Assembly: GCF_003254395.2 (NCBI RefSeq)
Contig: NC_037648.1
Location: 372,001 to 436,000 of the forward strand
Origin: Apis mellifera
Taxonomy: Eukaryota; Arthropoda; Insecta; Hymenoptera; Apidae
Reading direction: 5' to 3'
Length of the DNA: 64,000 nt
Part shown: piece after piece, positions 50,223 through 62,556 of the stretch
Position numbering within the stretch: the first letter of the stretch is position 1
How the letters are laid out: every line of letters starts with the position of its first letter
Made by a program: the position numbers and the translations under genes
Notes under the pieces: generated by a model
Databases searched by the model: none
Seen by the model: only the letters and a program-made list of their open reading frames with translations
What the model was told of the DNA's origin: nothing

Positions 50223-51616
50223 AATGTTTAATTTTTTAGTTTCCCTAAGAATTTATTGGTTCTTCTTCATAGCATTTAGATGAATGTGTTAACTTCTGTT
50301 TTAATAATGAATTATTAAGTTAGCGATAATCTATGATCCATTATAATAAATATTTATAGTTATTATTTTTGACAGGATCTTTATAAAACTCCCTTCCCTA
50401 AATGCATGCAATTAATTAAATTGAAATATTTAAATATTTTTTCTTTTAAAAAATTGTATTTCAATATCTTTCGATATTTTAAAAAAAAATAAATATTTTT
50501 TATAAATCAAATTTTTTAATATCAATCATTACTCAAAATAAATCATTTAAAAGAAATGACAATATGATTTTTTATTTCTGATAAATATAAATATAGTTGA
50601 ATATAATCATAAAAAATATATTAACAATTTGATCTCATATTTGCAAATAAGATCAAATGTAACAGTCTATGTCAGTAAACAAATATTCTGTATTGTCCTG
50701 AAAAATTATTTCCAAATAAAATATTTGGTCTAAAATATTTAGTTTATTTTGTATACTTTTGAAATATAACATGCTGATATATTACATCATATATTCTCTA
50801 ACTTTATTTATTGTTTATTCATATTAGATATGTATAAAAAATTTGTATAAAAATTATATCGTACTTAAAAATGATGTATAATGATAATATATATTTAGAT
50901 TTCTATTTTCTGAAAATATTTTCACACAGATTTTTAATAATTTATAAGCAAACCATACAACATATATTAATTTATTTATTATTCGATTTTGTATATTAAA
51001 AAATTATCCTTCAAAGGAACTTTTGCCACTTTCTTAAAACTTAAAAGATTTTATAAATGATTGTATATAGATACTATATACATGTTTATACATACGTACA
51101 AATAAACTGTATTATAAAAATGAACGTATTGAATAATGCAAATGGCCTGATAACAATAACGAAAAATATGTCTATGATAAAATCTTTGGTATGATGATCA
51201 TTATATCAGTTGTTTGTATATAGAAGCGATCATTATAATATTTAAAAAAAGAAAAAAGAAAGAATATAAAATCACACTATAAACGATATATTAAATAAAA
51301 TGATTTAAAAGTAAATATTCAAGTAATATTTGTCTATTTAACATTAATGTTATGTAATTTAACGCTAAGTTATATTATAACTTATTTTTATCATAAATTT
51401 ATGATTAAAATATACTTTACAATTCTTGAAGAAAGCTGTAATTATATAGTACGAATCTTAATTTTAACAGGATATATGATAAATTTTGCAGTTATTATTT
51501 TAAACATATGTTTTTTATGTTTTTTTAAATCTTATTTCTTTCTTCAATGCATGTAAGGCACTGTAGCATTATGAACAGTTTTACTTTTAAATATTGTACA
51601 AGTTTAAAAACGTTTT
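50223..51616. other. Intergenic between convergent syntaxin 6 and LanB2
   Basis: 3' UTR-like AT-rich sequence for both genes. The frame 51347-51556 is a hydrophobic chance frame. No gene or repeat is supported. Confidence 0.65.
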
Positions 51617-54600
51617 TCATGGTTCAAGTCGTAAACGTTTTTGACAATCAACAGGCAAAACTTTTCTTATTTCATCAATGTTTTCAACTTCCATTCTTAA
51701 TCTACTGACTTCATCTTCATAATTTTTTACCCATTGTGTTTGTAAATTTTTTGCATCAGTTAATGTACGAATTCTTTGATCTAGATTTGCAGCTGCAATT
51801 TCTTTTTCAGCTGCAGCTAAGCGTTCTTCTAATCGATTTAAATCAGCATTATCTAAAAACAAAAAATTAAATTTATATATTTAAAGATTTAATTTAAAAT
51901 AAAATAAATTATAAAATAAAAAAAATAAAGAAAAAAGTAATATACCAATTTCCGGTAAATTTTCTAATTCTTTTATTATTTCAGTTACTTCATTTAGAGC
52001 TTTATCGACTTGCTGTGATGCTAATGTTACATTAATTTTAGCTAAACCAACTTTATGATTTGCCTAAAAAAATTAAATAATATACATAATTTTTATTATA
52101 TAATTATCATATTAAATATTATATACAACTGATGCCTTACTTCAGTTGTAATATTTGTATCTTGATCAGTTTGATTTTCATGTTGTTTCATCATAGAATC
52201 TGTACTATCTACCCTCTGATGTAATTTTTCAGCTTCATTTCCTACGCGAACTGCTTCTATTTTAATTTTATTCGCTTCGGTTCTAATATCATTTGCTTTT
52301 GCACTAGCTTCTTCTGCATATCTCTAATGTAAAAATATTTTGTATTTAATATATAGAAAATATAAAAATATAAAAAATATATTATATTATACATAATATT
52401 ATATATAATGTTATACATATATAACATTAATTATACTAACTTGAGAATCTTGTGCTATTTTGCGTGCATACTCAGCATTATTTTCAGAACCATTTAATTT
52501 TTTTTCAGCTTGTAAAGCTTGATTTGTAGCATTTATGATTAATTCTTCAATATTTTTAATGTCTTTTAAAGCATTTTGAGCTTTAATACGTTCACGTTCT
52601 ACTTCAGCATGAAATTCTAAAAGAAATATCATAATTAATATATATATACCTTTGTTTGTATATTTACCTATATTTACCTATATTTGCCTTTTTCTTTTTG
52701 AAATTATCATTATTATCAATAAAAATAATTTAAAAAAATGAGATATACCGCCTAATTTCTTTAATGTTTCCTGAGCTTCTTTCAATGTTTGATCTCCTAG
52801 TTTTACAGCATCATCTGCTTTTTCATTTGCACCGTCTAATTCAGCCAAAAGTTCGGCCGTAGCTGCTTGTTGATCTTGCGCTCGTTCTATTAACTCTTCG
52901 CTTTTTATTACTTTTTGTGCCATTTCTTTTATAAGATTTTCATTTTGATCTAATAATAATTGTGCTTGTTCTTTCAATCGCAATCCCTATAATATTTTAT
53001 TATCAATTAAACTATCATAAATTATTATCAATAATAATATTTATTATAATTTATATTTACTTCATTATTCACATCTTCAATTTGATTTCTCAATTGCTCA
53101 ATGTCAACAGGTGGAAGTGCTAAATCGAGAATCAATAAATCTATTGCTTCTTGTGAAACAGTGGATGATTTAGTTGCTGCTATATTGGTAAGATTTTTCA
53201 CCTCGTTCATACGATGCTCTAGTAATTCTAACTTATTTTCCAATCCTCTAATATCATCACTAAATACATAATCAATTTTTAAAATATTACGATAATTAAA
53301 ATAAAATAATTACGAAGTTAAAATAATTTTGAAAATTACCAATATAAATTACTAATATTGATAATAATTATATTATTACTTTATTTTAATATAAAATAAT
53401 GAATAAATGCATACGTTATGTTAGTGTATTTTCCTATAGCTTTCTTTGCAAGAGTATAAGCTTCTATTGTTGTATTTCGAGCTCGTTCTGCCAGTGCATG
53501 TATCTTTTTCGCTTCATTAACATTTCTATAAATAAAAAGTAATATATAGATATATTTTAAAGAAATATTTAAAATTTATAAAACTAAATTACTCACAAAT
53601 CTGCTAATACACGCGCTTCTTGTGCGATTGAAGTCATTTGTTTATTTCCTTGACCAACTTGTTCTGCGCGTAATTTCGCTTTTGTTAATGCAGTTGCTCC
53701 ATCAGTAGCTAAATAATCTTCTGTTTCCTAATATTTTAATGATAAAAATTTGATTAATATATTAATTTTTATAAATTTTATTATATAAAATTATATTTTT
53801 CTTACAGTTAATTGAGCATGTATTTTATCAAGCACTTTTTCTGCTTCATCAATATTCATTAAACCTTCCAAAGTAGTTTTATATGCATCAGAAGCAGTTA
53901 AATTTACAGTATGAGAGATTTCACTAATTTCATTTAATTGATCACGCAATTCATCAAGTTGTTCCACCAAAGTTTTATTTTCACCTAAAACATTCTCTTT
54001 ATATAATCTCATCTAAATGATATTATTAATTCTATTACGTTTTTTACGTTTTAATCTTGCTTTTTATTTTAATTAATAAAAAATTTATAATGATTAAAAA
54101 AAAAGTTTAAAATTACATAATAATTTTATACACTTAATAACAATTTATTTTTATTTTTTTCATACTTAAAAATTAATTAATAAAAAAAATCGAATTCAAT
54201 TGAAAATAACTCGAGAAACGAACGTAAAAGAATAATATAAATTATACTTACTACCTGATCCTTGTTTTGCAATTTGTAAGAGATTCTTTACTTTATCTTG
54301 AATATTTTTTAATTCTTTTTCAAAATCTGAATCTTTTATAACTGTTGGACTACTGTTAATCTTTTTGAGTGTATTTTCTAATTCAGTTAAACGTACTCTG
54401 TGATTATTAGCAGCAGCTTGAACAAGATTGTAACAATCAGGACAATCGACACATCCATTTTGTCTATTGTGTTTATTTTCTTTACAACGATCACAGCGTC
54501 TTCCTTCTACATTTGGTAAACACTATAATATAAGAATAATTATTTTAATAAATAATTCAAATTTTTTATCAGTACAAACACTACTTTTTTAATAAACTTA

Positions 54601-57600
54601 CTGGACATTGTCCATTGGCATCACATTGCAGATCTTGGGAACCAATACTATCACAATCACAAGGTTTGCAACCTTCTCTACTAAATCCATATTGATAAGG
54701 AACGCATGCATCACAATGTTGTCCAGTAATTCCAGGTCTACATTCACATTGACCAGTAACAGGATTACAAGTACGATTATAAGATCCTTCAGCGTCACAA
54801 TTGCAAGGTGTACATCCCTAAAATGTATGTATATAATTATTTAATAAGAATAATTATTTAATTTAAGACAAGCTATTATTCGTTTTATATTTGTGAAACA
54901 ATTGTTTTAGCAATTTAAAATACCTCTCCACTTAATATATGATAATATCCTTCTTCACATTTATCACAATTTCGACCAATTACATGAGATTTGCAAGTAC
55001 AATGACCTGTTAATTGTTCACAAGGTGCTACTCTACCATCGTTGAGTTCAACTGTACCTGGTGGATAGCATTGGCATAGCTTACATCCATCTTCTTTACG
55101 ATCAGATAATGCATCTCCATAATATCCTATTGATTATAAATATAGTTACTTAAAATATCAAAAAAATATATTACAAAAACAAAATTATATTTATTTATAT
55201 ATACATGCCTGGAAGACATTCTTCACAATGAAAACCAGCCGTATTATTTACACATTTCAAACATTCACCAGTTTCATGATTACAATTTCTTACAGCATTT
55301 AAATCGATATTGTTGTTGCAATCACAAGGTCTGCAAGCTATATCTTTTTCAGGATTTCCAAAATATCCATCCGAACATGTTTCACATCTAGGTCCTAAAA
55401 CAAAGGATAACATAAATAATTTTTTATAAAGTAAAAAGTAAAAAATTATTTAAAGTACTTAAAGTTTTGTTTTACCTGTTCTACCCAATGGACATTCAGA
55501 ACAAATCGGATCCGGATTATTGCCAAGTAATATACAAGGTCCATTATCGGGACACGGACATGGTTTACAATCATCGGGTGTACCCTTTAACGGATGGCCA
55601 TAATATCCTCGTTTACATAATTCACAATTACTACCGGCCGTATTATGTTCACAAATGCATTGTCCTAAAATAAATCAAAAAATATAAATATTCAAATATT
55701 AAAATAAATTGTGAATCAATTTTTATTTCAAATTTACTTAAAACAAATACCAGTTTCAGCTTCGCAAATATCTGCATGATTATTGCAATTGCAAGGAATA
55801 CAAAGAGCAAAAGGACCACCATTTGGCGGATCATGATGAAATCCAGGAGCACAAGATTCACAAAATTGGCCCACATAACCATGAGGACAATCACAATGTT
55901 CCACCCAATCAGCACTTTCACCTGCAGCACCTCGAAGTGCTGTTTCCAGTTTAACATCATCTAAGAATCCTCGACCTGTAGAAAGAAAACTATATGATAG
56001 AAATAATATTTCATCTTCAAAATAATTAAAATACCTTGATGTGTATAGGTGCCACGAATTTTAATAGCTGTTAAGTTTGACAAAATAGACATAAAAGCTC
56101 GAGAAGAAAGACGAGGTTCCCAACCATAATTAGGATGTTCGTGCAATTTAAAATGGTATTCATGTGGCTGAAATCATTTTTTATGAATTAATAAACTTTA
56201 AATATTAAAATTTGGTATTTAATTATATTAGATTAAATTTTTAGTTACTGTCACTGAAGGTAAATGATTGTTTTGTCCAAAGATTGGTTGTGTAATTTGT
56301 TCTCCATTGCCTCCTTCAAATATAACATCACGAACAGTAGGTGCAGGACCAGCCTCTCCAATTCTCAAAGTAAATGACAAATCTTGATTGTAAGAGGCTC
56401 GTTGATCACCAAGAAATCTATCTATGTAATGTAATAACATTCTTGGTTAGTAAATATATGTAGTATAAATCTTTATTAAAACAATAAAATATTTTATTGT
56501 GCACATTATAAGAGTAATATAAGATTTTTAGAAAAAATTTTTAGAATTTTTAGAATGATATAAAAATGATATAAGAATTTTATTTATATTTACCAGGTGC
56601 AACAAAATAAACATTGTCTCGATCTAATGCTGTAGCAGATATTGTTTGAGTAAGAGGATCATACTGAAGTCTTATTGGATTACCAGCTACAGTAGCTTTC
56701 CATCGTTCAGCTCCTCTCACAAACATACTTTCAATTACAACTTTAGAATAACCACTTGCTGGTTTACAAACTGAAGAATGACCATAACAGAAGCATGGTG
56801 TACAACCAAATTTATTATCCATTGCAAGATTGAAAAATCCTGGTTTACATCTATTTATTATAGAAACAATATTAGTAAACATATAATCAATCCTACTTAT
56901 TTATTTTTATAATATAATATCATAAAAAATATTAATGATATAAGTATACTAACACTCGACATCTTTTTCCTTCAACATTTTCTTTACATGTGCAAATACC
57001 ACTGATAGGATCACAGTTTGGTATATTTGTGAGAGAACCAGCTGCATTACATTCACAAGAACTGCAGCCATATGAACCAAAGTTATAATAATTTGCTGCA
57101 CAATGGTCACATTTATCACCTGTTACACCAGGTTTACATTGACACTTTCCTTCGCTATTACATTGTAAACTTCTTGAACCTATAATAAATTCAAATATTT
57201 ATTTTAATATATATTTTATATAAATATCAAATATTTATTTTGATTGTATTTTTAATACAAATAAAAAATTATAATATTTCTTATTGTATATATTTATAAT
57301 TAATAAATTACAAATATATTTTAATTTTAAAATAAAAATAAGAAAAAATATTTCAATTTACCAATTTCATTGCAATTACAAGCAACACAATAATTATCTT
57401 CAGGACGCTGATAGAAGTTCTCCCGACAACGTTCGCAATTCGCACCATCACGATTAGCTCGACAATCCAGACAATGTCCACCATGACCAGTGACTTTATA
57501 TAATTCTTTATCAAAAAAGCATCTTTCTGAATAACCATTGCAATTACAAGCTGAAAAATAACATTACAATCATAATCAATGTAAAATTTATATTTTTCTT

Positions 57601-59274
57601 GTATAATATTATATAATTTTGAAATATTTCAAAATTTTATAATATCATAAATTATAATTTTTCATAAAAAATTGTTAATGTTAAAATAATATTTTTTAAA
57701 TATTTACTAGATTCTGAATACCATGGCAAAATTCCATTCCAATGTGATGAAGTAATAATCATCACATTTACAAATATTAAATATGTAATTAATTTCATTT
57801 TAAATGAAAATTATATAATTTATAAACAAAAAAAGAGGAATTTTTGAAAAATATCATTCTTCATCATTTTTCATCATTCTTTATAATTTGAGATATATTT
57901 TAAAAATATATCTAATATATTTAAAATATATTATATATATTTTAATATATTTAGAAAATATATCTTATATTTTTGATCAATTATTCATAAAATATGTAAA
58001 AATATATAAGTTTTTCAATTTGATAAAAATAATCACAATAATAAAAAAGTTATAAATTTAAAAATATATAAACAAATTTTTTTATTTAATGATAAACAAT
58101 ATATTTTATTATAATAACTAAACTAACTATAACTAACTAAATAATATAATTATAAATAAATGAATAAATTCAAAATCATTCTGTTTTCTTTTTTAAAAAA
58201 AATCATGTAACTATACGATTCAATATGATATAATAAATATCTGCTTATATCGCGATATCTTGAGTACTGAGTTCGTGATCTAAAGAAAAGCTGCATTATG
58301 TGTCTCTGCTAACAGTCCCCACTTTAGAACAAGCAATGAACGTAAAAGGTAATGCCAACGTGATCGTAAACGTAAACTCTCTTCGGTTGCTCAGAAAGTA
58401 TGATACCCACAATAGTAAAGAAATCTTTCTCTTTTATATATAATAAATTTTTATAAATGATAAAAAATATTAAAATTGATACAAGAAATAATGTGAAAAT
58501 GGAAAAACGATTTAATTTTATAGATTGCTAACTTTTTTCAAGAAATTAACTTTCTCAATATTTTTTATTTTTTAATTAAAAAATATTTCTTAATAGAAAA
58601 ATAATAACATATATATATATGTATTATTTATTTTATATAAATAGATTTTTTATTATTATTTTAAATATTACATCAAAATTGATATTGTATCTAATAAAAT
58701 TGAATAATATCATCAATTATGTTGCTCTTAATAGATTTTAATAAAAACTGAACAGAGATTTAATAATAACAATTAACCAAATAATAATAATAATAATTAA
58801 CCAAAAATATGATTTATGATGATAAAAATGTTCTTATTATGAAATAGAATACGAAAAATGATCATTGGAAAAATAAGAGTTGTTAAAATGAAATAATAAT
58901 CTTTCAATGATATTCTTTTTTCATTTATATTTGCGATATGTGTATATAAATATAGTTGTAAACATATGTTTTATTTTTATTAATTTATTTCAAATGTTAT
59001 TTCAAATTCAATATTATACTTACGTTTACATTCGTGCGCATCTTTGGTAGTAGCACGTCCCCAAGGTGCATCATTGAAAAAGGGCATACACTCGTTGCAA
59101 TCTGGACCCGCAGTATTATGTTCACATCTATAAAAGATTAAATCACATCTATTTGAAATTTATGAATTAAATTTGTAATATAAAAAAATTAATATGAAAT
59201 CGCTTTAATTGCGTTTTCTTAAAATTTTATAAATAATATGAAACATAAAATATATAAAATAATTTTATATATAA

Positions 59275-59320
<46 letters not shown>

Positions 59321-62300
59321 GTATAATATTTATATAAAATTACAATTAATTATTCCAATTATATATTTCATTTTAGTTACATATCTTATATTCTCTATAT
59401 TACTAATATTTAATCATTTTAACTAGTTATTGTATATAGAAAAATAATTATTTATAAATTACCTTACCTACATACTCTACGAGTTTTTCCATCTACACTA
59501 GTACTGTTTACACATTCTCCAGCGTGACCATTGCAAGCACAACGTGCTCCAACAGCAACGTCAGCGATTGCATAGTAGTAGGATTTTAATACCTGATCAT
59601 CGCCAAAAACTTCGTCACCAAAAGTATTCATTTTATCTAACGTGATTCTTAAATCTGTCGCTTGCACCCATTCCTTTTAAAATAAAAATAATATTATATC
59701 ATTATAAATTTTTTTTATTACATTAAATAATTTTGTTACTTTAATTTCATATTACTATTTTTATTTCATTTTTAACACGTTATTTGTAATTTGTTTTCTA
59801 TACTTAATAATAATTTTTATAAAAAAAATTGTTATTGATAAAATAAAAAAAAAAATGAAAAATGAATTGATAAAATAAAAATTGTACCTGTAATGCTGTA
59901 TTAGATTCAAAATTGTATGCCGAGGGTCGTCCTTCTAAAGTAGAGTATGCGACAGCACCTTTCGTCAAAGGTGATATATCAGAATAGATAGAAGTACATA
60001 ATACCCTGGTATCATCACCTCGTACTGTTTCCTTTGAATCCGGTAAATCATACATATCTCTACAACTCGCAGAATAAAATTGATAAGGTTCCCATGGCGA
60101 ATTTTCATTTTTTCTCTTATAGATACCCCAACTTTCTGGACGCGGAGACTCAAAAAGCACTCTAACATATGTTATATCGAACGTCTTGCCTATAATTAAT
60201 AATTATTAAAGAGCATTTTACATACGTATATATGTAAAAAAAAGATAATAAAAAAAAAATATATAAATTATCAACTTAATAAAAATTGACACATATAATA
60301 TAAAGATAATAAATATTTAATTTTTTAGAGATAAAACAAATTAAAATTTTTTATAATATAAATAGATACAAAAAATGTTTTTTTAAAAAAAATTATTTAT
60401 TATAATTATGATTTGAAATTATTAAAAAATAAAGATTCTACGCCATTGTAATTCTTCACTATAGCTAGCGGGATGCAAGTGGCTTTCTTTCTAAATGAAC
60501 ATGTGGTATACAGGCAAAGATTCTGTGTTCTTCTCATTTTTAAGAATCTTATATTATCTGAATTCTCGGAATAGTGTTAGAATTAGCTTCGTTACATACA
60601 TATTTTACAAATCATAATTATTAATTTTATCTGTATAAAAAGATTATTTTTATTATTAATAAAATAAAATTCTATATATAATAACATTTTTTATATTCAT
60701 TATATTCATTAATTCTTCGATAAAGATAAATAGTTATTTTATTATTATTTTATGTTAAATAATAAATATATTATTATATATGATTTATTTGAATAAAAAT
60801 ATTATTTTCTTGAAATATATGATACTTTTGTAAATGACTATATAATTTTTCCATCAGTTTGGAGTTCCGCATTTATAGTTATCATCGAGAATTATCTCAT
60901 CGTACACGCATCCTGATAGATAACGATATAAAATGAAAGAATAGAAATGAAGAAGAAGAAAGTGAAAAATATTGAATATGTGTTAAATTTATATCGTGAA
61001 ATGAACTGATGAATAAATTCTTTTTTTCTATTTATAATATAAGTTTCATAAATATTATATATTATTTAAATTCCATGAAAAATTATCTCAATTAATATGA
61101 ATATAGCCATATTTGAATTCAAACAAAATATAAAATATATTTTATACATAGCATAAATTATATGTAAAAAATATATATATAAAATTGTAATATTTAATAT
61201 AAAATATACAACATTTTTATATCATACCCAATGGCAATGTGAGATTAACTTGATTCGGATATTGAATTCCCTCATACATTGTTTCTGATTGCCACCAAGT
61301 TGCATTGTCATTATTATCATAATCGGTAAGAAACGAAGCTAAATGATCTCCATATCGACAAATTTCGCAGGACTTTCTTTGGACACCAGTTTGTTTACAA
61401 AATTCTGTTTGTCGATCTTGGCCACATGTATTCGTTGCCTCCATAAGAACATTAAATGCTGCATTTTCAAAAGGTGGTATACACCTCTACAACATGCATT
61501 CAGAATAATATTTAATAGAATTATAAATTTTTATTATAAAATTTAAAATATTTTTTTTCGCAATGTTCAGAAATTATATCAATAATTAATACTTTTTTTC
61601 ACTATGTATTTTCTTTTTTTCTTTTTTTTTTTTTAATTAAAATTTAAATATTTTAAATTAAACATAATATTTATATATAAATGCTAGACAAATGGTAGAC
61701 AAAAATGTTATAGGATAGGCCAAGATATTTTATATTTTCAGATTATTTTCGTCCCGGATATATATATTATAAATATTTCCTACAAAATTCTGTAATATCT
61801 AAACAAAAATATTTACGTAAATTTCAAATTTTTTAAAAATTAAAGAGTAAAAAGTAAAATTAAAAAAATAAAAATTAGAATTTTATTAAATCCTTTAATA
61901 TTCAGAACGATTATTTAGTTATATTATTTATAGTTATCGTCGAAAATTGATGCAATTTCGAATCTTTAAAATGATAACCTAATGTAATAACATCTTCAAA
62001 AAAAAATTAAAATTTTAATGATTAAAAATCAGAATAATTAAAAGTTTGTTCATGCTTATTATATTTTTATGAAATAATACAAATATAAAATAATATAACT
62101 GTGAAAGATAATTTATATTTTTTTGAAAAAAATAAAAAATAAATTAATCAAATTATTATTATTAAATTAATAAAAAATAATTATTTGATAATTAAATATA
62201 TTGTAATCTACATATATTAAATATTACTATTTTTGTAATTCGAAATTAAATAAAAAAATATTATTATTTTAATTATATAAATATTATAAAGAAAAAAAAG

Positions 62301-62556
62301 AATAAAGAAAGAAAAATAAATTAATGATAAAATAATAAAATAAAATAAATTATTTTAATATTTATATATTTATGTAAATATAATAAATAAAATTACGAAC
62401 CTGTGGTCTTCCATTGTCATCATAGCATTTGTCTTCATCACGATTTTTTGAAAATCGACTATAAAAAAGTTCATCTAAAGGATCAGGTTCCGCAAATACT
62501 GTTATCAAGCAAATTGCAAGTAAAATTAATATTTTCTTGTGCCTTTCTCTGTTCAT
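51617..62556 (-). CDS. LanB2: Laminin subunit gamma-1 (LanB2), full-length form
   Basis: Basement-membrane laminin gamma chain. Twenty-five exons join in phase to 1620 aa (human gamma-1 1609): 62556-62401, 61486-61228, 60189-59888, 59673-59468, 59127-59024, 57550-57362, 57179-56954, 56850-56594, 56421-56249, 56167-56035, 55975-55751, 55664-55476, 55394-55209, 55126-54924, 54817-54602, 54522-54255, 53984-53806, 53727-53597, 53525-53415, 53259-53061, 52986-52749, 52616-52441, 52323-52141, 52063-51946, 51852-51617. A signal peptide (KILILLAICLITVFA) is followed by the LN polymerisation domain (about 45-285), LE repeats, one laminin IV domain (about 510-690) and more LE repeats to about 1030. The coiled coil then runs to near the end, with the C-terminal Cys in PVDCQKR for beta pairing. 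CNNNIDLNAVRNC keeps the Asp, Asn and Val of the nidogen-binding site. The start of exon 17 is ambiguous; 53984 keeps phase. Intron 13 has a GC donor. Confidence 0.96.
55127..55208 (-). other. GC-AG intron 13 of LanB2
   Basis: Exon 13 ends CCAG and is followed by GCATGT on the minus strand. This join restores CLPGYYGDALSD across the boundary in phase, whereas the next GT would not. Confidence 0.75.
57708..57798 (-). CDS. LanB2: Alternative first coding exon of LanB2 with its own signal peptide
   Basis: On the minus strand, inside the intron between exons 5 and 6, an ATG at 57798 opens 30 codons. It begins MKLITYLIFVNVMIITSS, a typical signal peptide with a Lys and a hydrophobic core, and continues HWNGILPWYSES. 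A GTAAAT donor follows at 57707, leaving phase 1. Exon 6 at 57550 needs exactly phase 1. The join reads WYSES-T-CNCNGYSERC, so the mature chain would start at an LE repeat and lack the LN domain and first LE. The predicted protein is 1308 aa. Vertebrate laminin gamma-2 also lacks the LN domain and begins at the matching LE repeat. Transcription of this exon is inferred, not shown. Confidence 0.7.
58250..58400 (-). promoter_or_regulatory. Candidate internal promoter or leader of short LanB2
   Basis: This is a patch of clearly higher GC and complexity inside an otherwise extremely AT-rich intron, 450-600 bp upstream of the alternative start at 57798. On the minus strand it contains CTCAGTACT, with an arthropod initiator-like TCAGT at 58270-58266. 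It could be the core promoter and 5' UTR of the short form. The evidence is composition and position only. Confidence 0.4.
59281..59319. repeat. (TA)n microsatellite in LanB2 intron 4
   Basis: About 19 uninterrupted TA units between exons 4 and 5 of LanB2. Confidence 0.95.
60440..60960. other. Higher-complexity patches in LanB2 intron 2
   Basis: Two stretches (about 60436-60600 and 60855-60965) stand out from AT-rich intron DNA by more balanced composition and lack of simple repeats. No open frame or splice sites suggest an exon. They could be intronic enhancers; this rests on composition only. Confidence 0.3.

Noticed and set aside
54598..54844. Open frames on both strands inside LanB2
   Set aside because: They are shadows of LanB2 exon 15, which is in another frame and has the Cys pattern of LE repeats.
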